Source of the DNA: Rhodobacterales bacterium
GTDB taxonomy: Bacteria; Pseudomonadota; Alphaproteobacteria; Rhizobiales; Stappiaceae
Direction: 5' to 3'
DNA length: 64,000 nt
Assembly (NCBI GenBank): GCA_008107755.1
Contig: VIRH01000141.1
Location: forward strand, 124,001 to 188,000
Below the pieces are notes generated by a model. The model saw only the letters and a program-made list of their open reading frames with translations, was not told the origin of the DNA and did no database searches. This document shows, piece by piece, positions 59,424 to 64,000 of the stretch. Both the position numbers and the translations under genes were made by a program. Position 1 is the first letter of the stretch. Each line of letters opens with the position of its first letter.

Positions 59424-60308
59424 GTGACCCATACGATCACCCGCTTTGTCGACACCACCTACCAGCTTGCCGAATGCCCCACATGGGACGACCGAAAAAA
59501 CCGCCTCCTGTGGACCGATATCCAGGGCCGCACGATCCAGTCCATGGACTGGGCAAGCCGCGAAATCACCAAATGGCAGTTTGATAACGAGGTCGGCTCC
59601 TTCGGTCTGACCGACGACGACCGGCTTGTGGTGGCTGTTTGGGACAAGATCATCCTGTTCGACCCGGAAAGCGGCGCCAGCGAGGTTCTGGCCGAGGTTG
59701 AAGCGGACCAGCCGCGTACACGGCTCAATGACGGCAAGGTCGGGCCGGATGGCGCGTTCTGGGTCGGAACCATGGATACGGTTTCGCCGCGCGAACCCAT
59801 TGCCGGTCTCTACCGGATCGATGCGAGCGGCGAGGTGTCCGAGATCCGGGACGAACTGCAGTGCTCCAACGGGCTCGCGTGGACGCCCGACGGCACCTAC
59901 ATGTACCATGCCGACAGTTCACCGGGCTGGATCGAATATTACACCTTCGAACCCGAAACCGGCACGCTCGGGTCCAAGATGCTCTACGCCCAGCAGACGA
60001 ACGAATCCGGCCGCCCCGACGGCGCGACGGTCGATTCCGACGCCAACTACTGGAGCGCGGGCGTCTCTGCCGGTCTTCTCAACTGCTTTGCGCCGGACGG
60101 CGAGTTGCTGCACGCGATCCGGATGCCGATCGACAAGCCGACCATGCCCTGTTTCTGTGGTCCTGATCTCGATCACCTGATCGTCACCAGCATCAAGCAG
60201 CCATCCGACCCGACTGCGGTCGAGCGGGACACGATGTCAGGCGGGCTGTTTCTGGTGGAAGGCCACGGCAGAACGGGCCTGAAGACCTACCGCTTCAAGA
60301 CCGCGTAG
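59424..60308 (+). CDS. SMP-30/gluconolactonase family protein
   Basis: A 294-residue six-bladed propeller of the SMP-30/LRE family. Metal ligands are seen in LAECPTWDDRKNRLLWTDI (the first Glu), LNDGKVGPDGAFWVGTMD (N-D-G-K), CSNGLAWTPDGTYMYHADS (S-N-G, and Asp in Y-H-A-D-S) and GRPDGATVDSDANYW. These enzymes hydrolyse sugar lactones. Because the classical lactonase gene pgl is missing beside zwf, this or another protein could serve a lactonase role, but it may equally act on aldonolactones such as galactono- or arabinonolactone. The start is a GTG at 59424 with AAGGAACACG upstream; no ATG fits. Confidence 0.92.
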   Translation: MTHTITRFVDTTYQLAECPTWDDRKNRLLWTDIQGRTIQSMDWASREITKWQFDNEVGSFGLTDDDRLVVAVWDKIILFDPESGASEVLAEVEADQPRTRLNDGKVGPDGAFWVGTMDTVSPREPIAGLYRIDASGEVSEIRDELQCSNGLAWTPDGTYMYHADSSPGWIEYYTFEPETGTLGSKMLYAQQTNESGRPDGATVDSDANYWSAGVSAGLLNCFAPDGELLHAIRMPIDKPTMPCFCGPDLDHLIVTSIKQPSDPTAVERDTMSGGLFLVEGHGRTGLKTYRFKTA

Positions 60309-60330
60309 ATCACCCGGTCCCGTCAGGCCG

Positions 60331-60350
60331 GAGAGGCCCTTACGCCTCTC
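60331..60350 (+). other. stem-loop after the SMP-30 gene
   Basis: GAGAGGC (60331-60337), loop CCTTAC, GCCTCTC (60344-60350), without a T-tract. It could be a weak or rho-dependent transcript end. Confidence 0.35.
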
Positions 60351-60513
60351 AAGAGCGCGCAGCCGATCAACCTGACCGGCTGCAAGACGGTCCAGGCCTA
60401 CTCAAGGAGCCCCCTCCGGTTGACAGTCCGGTAGGCCGCAGGTTGCGACGCATGTGTGCCGACAAGCAATTCGGCAATCTGCACGCAGGGACAAAGCCAA
60501 AAGGCAACGACTG

Positions 60514-61344
60514 TCAGGAATTCGCGTCCCGGCGAGCCTCGTCCTGCGCCCCGTCGCGCTGGCCGGTCTCGTAGTCCGTATCTTCGTTGATGATGTGCCG
60601 GGCTTCCTCCGGCACCCACGCGCCCCAGCGCGGCTGAAGCTGATGATCGACCGAAACCCGGTCGTCGAACACGAAGCACTCACCCTTCCAGAGGCTCTTG
60701 TCCTCCGGCACTTTTTCCAGATAGTTCAGGATGCCGCCTTCCAGGTGATAGACATCCTCGAAGCCGTTCTTCAGCATCCAGGCGGTCGCCTTCTCGCATC
60801 GAATGCCGCCGGTACAGAACATGGCGACCTTCGGCTTCTTCTTCAGCTCCGCCTGCCCTTCGACCCACTCCGGAAACTCCCGGAAGGCCTGCGTTTCCGG
60901 GTTGAGCGCCCGTTCGAAGGTGCCGAAGGCAAATTCGTAGTCGTTGCGGGTGTCGATGACGATCACCTCGGGATCGGAAATGAGATCGTTCCAGTCTTCC
61001 GGCTTCACGTACTCGCCGACGATTTCGTTCGGATCGATCCCGTCGACGGCAAGACGAACGATTTCCTGTTTCAGCCGAACCTTCATGCGCTTGAAGACGT
61101 GGCGGTTCGTCCAGGCTTCCTTGTGATTTAGGTCCTTCAGGCGTGGATCGGCACGCAGATGCGCAAGCACCTCGCGCGCACCCGCCTCCGGGCCGCAGAT
61201 CGTGCCGTTGATCCCTTCCTGCGCGAGCAGCAGGCTGCCACGAACATCACGTTCCTCGCAATAGGCCTTGAGCGGCAACCGCATCGCCTCGAAATCCTCA
61301 AGGGGCGTGAACTGGTAAAGGGCGGCAACGAGAAAGTCGTTCAT
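60514..61344 (-). CDS. trhO: tRNA uridine(34) hydroxylase TrhO (rhodanese family)
   Basis: A 276-residue UPF0176 protein. The N-terminal acylphosphatase-like part (VAALYQFTPLEDFEAMRLPL, LLLAQEGINGTICG) is followed by a rhodanese domain whose active-site loop MFCTGGIRCEKATAW has the reactive Cys, and a Cys-poor tail (CFVFDDRVSVD). TrhO hydroxylates uridine-34 of tRNA as the first step to 5-carboxymethoxy/methoxyuridine. The ATG at 61344 (MNDFLVAALY) is the family start; 32 codons above it are not conserved-looking. There is a weak purine-rich ribosome site. Confidence 0.94.
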   Translation of the reverse strand: MNDFLVAALYQFTPLEDFEAMRLPLKAYCEERDVRGSLLLAQEGINGTICGPEAGAREVLAHLRADPRLKDLNHKEAWTNRHVFKRMKVRLKQEIVRLAVDGIDPNEIVGEYVKPEDWNDLISDPEVIVIDTRNDYEFAFGTFERALNPETQAFREFPEWVEGQAELKKKPKVAMFCTGGIRCEKATAWMLKNGFEDVYHLEGGILNYLEKVPEDKSLWKGECFVFDDRVSVDHQLQPRWGAWVPEEARHIINEDTDYETGQRDGAQDEARRDANS

Positions 61345-61694
61345 CGGGGTTTCTTTTTCTTGAAAGACTGCGGCCACCATGAGTCTCACCGGCCATCCTG
61401 CCACAACGCTCGAAGGGCAAGAGAGCCGGCAGACGGTCAAGGTCAGGCCGGATTTCGCCCTCTATACAGTCTCGCGGCCATGCGTGCAAAGTCCGGAGTT
61501 TCGCGGACCCGCAATCATCAGCCCGTCGGATCTGCCCGATCAGGCTCCTGAAGCTGCCGAAAAGCGCTGAGGTCTCTCAAAGCCGCCCCTGAAGAAAAAG
61601 GTGTCACTCAACAAACCTCGGCGCCGGGCACGCCGGTCCCGGCTCTGCGCAGAGGCTTCACCGGGATGACCTCCACCGGGGTCCGCTTGAACCG

Positions 61695-63206
61695 CTAAAG
61701 AACCGCGCCGAGCTGCCAGGGCACGAATTCCGCCCCGCCGAAGCCAAGCTGCTCGCTTTTGGTCCGCTTGCCGGATGCGACCGCCAGAAACTCCTCGAAG
61801 ATCTCCTGACCCTTGGCCTCCAGAGAGGTGCCCTCGACCACATCGCCGCAATTGATGTCCATGTCTTCCGACATCCGGCCGTACATGTCCGAGTTGGAGG
61901 CGAGCTTGATGCAGGGGGACGGCTTGTAGCCGGAAACGGAGCCCCGGCCCGTGCTGAAGACGATCAGGTTTGCGCCAGAGGCAATCTGCCCCGTGACGGA
62001 GCACGGGTCATATCCGGGACTGTCCATGAAGGTGAAGCCGCGGGTCGTGATCGGCTCGGCGTATTTGAAGACACCCGCAAGCGGTGCGGAGCCGCCCTTG
62101 GCCACCGCCCCGAGCGATTTCTCCAGGATCGTCGTCAGCCCGCCGCGCTTGTTGCCCGGCGACGGGTTGTTGTCCAGTTCCGCGCCGTGACGGCTGGCAT
62201 AGTCGAGCCACCACTCGATCCGCTCCTGCAGCGCCTCGCCGACCTCCTGGCTGACGGCCCTTCGGGTCAGAAGATGTTCGGCGCCAAAGATCTCCGATGT
62301 TTCGGACAGAATGGTCGTGCCGCCGTGGCGCACGATCAGGTCGGAGGCAAGCCCCATTGCCGGATTGGCGGTGATGCCGGAATAACCGTCCGATCCGCCG
62401 CATTGCATGCCGATGCAAAGGCCCGAGACAGGCGACGGCGAACGGGCGCACTTGTTGGCTTCCGTCGCAAGCTCTTTCAGGATCGCGGTTGCCTGGTCGA
62501 TCGTCGCCCGCGTACCGCCGGACTGCTGGATCGTCATGTAGCGGAACCGGCTCGGGTCGCTGAGAGCCCCCTCGCCCACCAGCGTCGGCACCTGCATGAC
62601 CTCGCAGCCGAGACCGATCAGGAGGATCGCGCCGAAATTCGGGTTCCGGGCGTAGCCGGCAAGCGTGCGGAACAACGTGTCGTAGCCCTCGCCCTTTCCG
62701 GCCATGCCACAGCCGGAGCCGTGCACGATGGGAACGATGCCATCAACATTGTCGAACGCATCAAGCCAGCCGTCCCGTTCCAGCGCCTCGGCAACGAAGC
62801 GCGCGACCGAGCCGGAACAGTTCACCGTCGTGACGATGCCGAGATAGTTGCGGGTTCCCACGGTGCCGTTCGGTCGATGATAGCCGTTGAAGGTCGCCGG
62901 CGGAGTGATCGGCTCGAACGGCTGAACATCGGCACCGATCGAAAGGTCCTGCTGGTGCTTGCCCATGCCGAGATTGTGGACGTGGACATGATCGCCGGCC
63001 TGGATCGGCTCGCTCGCGCTGCCGATGATCTGACCGTATTTGCGCACCAGCCCTCCCGCCGGTATCGCATGCAGGGCCACCTTGTGCCCGGCCCCGATGT
63101 CGGCGCTGGCAACCAGTCCGTCCTCAAGCGTTTCCCCGGCCGTAACCTTCGACAGGAGGACGGCAACATCATCTTCGGAATGCAGGCGAAGCAGTTTCAA
63201 TTCCAT
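61695..63206 (-). CDS. UxaA-family (altronate dehydratase-like) sugar-acid dehydratase
   Basis: A 503-residue full-length member with an N-terminal SAF domain (GHKVALHAIPAGGLVRKYGQIIG, HVHNLGM) and a C-terminal UxaA catalytic part (GTRNYLGIVTTVNCSGSVA, GSGCGMAGKGEGYD, GMQCGGSDGYSGITANPA, SPGYDPCSVTGQIASGANLIVFSTGRGS). Iron/manganese-dependent dehydratases of this family act on D-altronate or D-galactarate. The adjacent zinc alcohol dehydrogenase points to a sugar-acid catabolic pathway in which a hexonate is oxidised and dehydrated. The exact substrate is unclear. A TTG precedes the ATG; the ATG at 63206 is chosen. Confidence 0.92.
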   Translation of the reverse strand: MELKLLRLHSEDDVAVLLSKVTAGETLEDGLVASADIGAGHKVALHAIPAGGLVRKYGQIIGSASEPIQAGDHVHVHNLGMGKHQQDLSIGADVQPFEPITPPATFNGYHRPNGTVGTRNYLGIVTTVNCSGSVARFVAEALERDGWLDAFDNVDGIVPIVHGSGCGMAGKGEGYDTLFRTLAGYARNPNFGAILLIGLGCEVMQVPTLVGEGALSDPSRFRYMTIQQSGGTRATIDQATAILKELATEANKCARSPSPVSGLCIGMQCGGSDGYSGITANPAMGLASDLIVRHGGTTILSETSEIFGAEHLLTRRAVSQEVGEALQERIEWWLDYASRHGAELDNNPSPGNKRGGLTTILEKSLGAVAKGGSAPLAGVFKYAEPITTRGFTFMDSPGYDPCSVTGQIASGANLIVFSTGRGSVSGYKPSPCIKLASNSDMYGRMSEDMDINCGDVVEGTSLEAKGQEIFEEFLAVASGKRTKSEQLGFGGAEFVPWQLGAVL

Positions 63207-63281
63207 CAAACCCCGGGTTGTTCCGGATCAGGCGGCCTCGGTCTACGCGATCGAATGCTCACACCGGAATGGTCCTTACGT

Positions 63282-64000
63282 TTACAGAGTGACGACAGCC
63301 TTTATCAAGGTATCCCGATTGTCCACCAGTTCCGCAAAAAGGGAGCTGAACGTTTCAAGCGGAACCGTGCGCGAACACAGGGCCGATGTGTCGATCCTGT
63401 TGTCCCGGATCGCTGCCATGACCGCTTCGAAATCTTCGCGTGTCGCGTTGCGGCTGCCGATGATCTGGGTCTCGCGCTTGTGGAACTCCGGATCATCGAA
63501 GGTGATGATCTCCTTGACCACGCTCACCAGCACGTACCGGCTGCCATGGGCGAGCAGCGGAAACCCCGCCTCGATGGCGCGGGCACTGCCCGTTGCGTCA
63601 AACACCGCGTCGAAACCGTCGGCCAGAGACCCTGTGAGGATATCGCTCCCGGCAACGTGAGTGTTCTCGAACCCGAACTTGTCGCGTGCCTGGGCAAGTC
63701 TCGCCTCGCTCATGTCCTGAATGTGGACTTCGGCGCCGGTCAGGCGTGCAAAGAGTGCGGTTCCGATGCCGATCGGCCCTGCCCCGGTCACCAGCACGAG
63801 ATCGTCCGGCGTCAGGTTTGCCCGGCGCACCGCATGGGCGCCGATTGCCAGGAATTCCACCATCGCGGCCTGCAACTCGCTGAGGCCGGTCGCGGGATAA
63901 AGGTTCTGCGCAGGAACGGCGATACGCGAACACATGCCACCGTCCCGATGAACCCCAAGCACCTCGATCTTGCTGCAGCAATTCGGCTTGCCCTTTTTGC
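63282..64000 (-). CDS. zinc-dependent alcohol dehydrogenase, C-terminal part (cut by window edge)
   Basis: The frame is open to the right edge, so the 5' end lies outside. The visible 239 residues contain KPNCCSKIEVLGVHRDGGM, a structural-zinc/substrate region typical of sugar-acid and polyol dehydrogenases, then the NAD-binding VTGAGPIGIGTALFARLTGAEV and the end KAVVTL. Closest family type: L-gulonate/L-galactonate 5-dehydrogenases and L-threonine dehydrogenase-like MDR enzymes. It lies 75 bases upstream of the UxaA-like gene in the same direction and is probably in its operon. Confidence 0.9.
   Translation of the reverse strand, partial: KKGKPNCCSKIEVLGVHRDGGMCSRIAVPAQNLYPATGLSELQAAMVEFLAIGAHAVRRANLTPDDLVLVTGAGPIGIGTALFARLTGAEVHIQDMSEARLAQARDKFGFENTHVAGSDILTGSLADGFDAVFDATGSARAIEAGFPLLAHGSRYVLVSVVKEIITFDDPEFHKRETQIIGSRNATREDFEAVMAAIRDNRIDTSALCSRTVPLETFSSLFAELVDNRDTLIKAVVTL

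Overview
The window reads as a chromosomal segment of a GC-rich alphaproteobacterium of the order Hyphomicrobiales. The best overall fit is a marine or surface-living Stappiaceae-like lineage (Roseibium/Labrenzia/Stappia), but that is inference from gene content: a rhizobial-type Frc fructose ABC system, a PlcP/Agt lipid-remodelling pair, the DgcN/DgcA D-glutamate pair known from marine bacteria, a BacA/SbmA transporter, and an alphaproteobacterial CheZ and Mla system. There are no rRNA genes, no recognisable tRNA, and no IS, phage or CRISPR features. It looks like ordinary core plus niche-adaptive chromosome.

Layout. 1-1.1 kb: start of a 2Fe-2S ferredoxin, an Hpt phosphotransfer protein and a small hypothetical protein, all on the minus strand. 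1.4-7.1 kb: one giant membrane-anchored coiled-coil protein (1909 aa) whose core is 104 uninterrupted 11-residue repeats, closed by a clear rho-independent terminator. 7.5-12.8 kb: a MarR regulator and an Mla-type phospholipid transport operon (mlaE-mlaF-mlaD-lipoprotein). 12.9-14.9 kb: dgcN-dgcA, divergent from mla. 14.9-22.8 kb: an MFS transporter, CheZ, threonine/serine dehydratase, agt-plcP with a Pho-box-like site, an atypical SDR and a FadL porin.

23.3-26.2 kb: a TPP-riboswitch-controlled operon thiM-thiD followed without a gap by an orphan TRAP binding protein. 26.4-42.1 kb: a stand-alone Lrp ligand domain, a DMT exporter, SbmA/BacA, an orphan CoxL-like molybdoprotein, a RimB-RimK-AstE-like operon, a VOC protein, a second DMT exporter, an acyl-CoA ligase, an AAA ATPase, a small membrane protein and adenine deaminase. 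42.5-55 kb: a carbohydrate block (frcR, frcB, frcC, frcA, frcK, zwf, edd, eda, a tandem PilZ protein, pgi). Together these would import fructose, phosphorylate it, isomerise it and degrade it by the Entner-Doudoroff route. zwf, edd and pgi each carry an upstream AATCGATT palindrome. 55.2-64 kb: three sibling glycine-zipper lipoproteins, a methyltransferase, alanine dehydrogenase with a divergent Lrp regulator, an SMP-30 lactonase, the tRNA hydroxylase TrhO, a UxaA-family dehydratase and a truncated zinc alcohol dehydrogenase.

The observations most worth following up are the 104-hendecad rod protein, CheZ's tail with three CheY-binding-like peptides, the TRAP binding protein inside a TPP-riboswitch operon, the Pho box in front of plcP-agt, and the shared palindrome that ties zwf, edd and pgi into one regulon.
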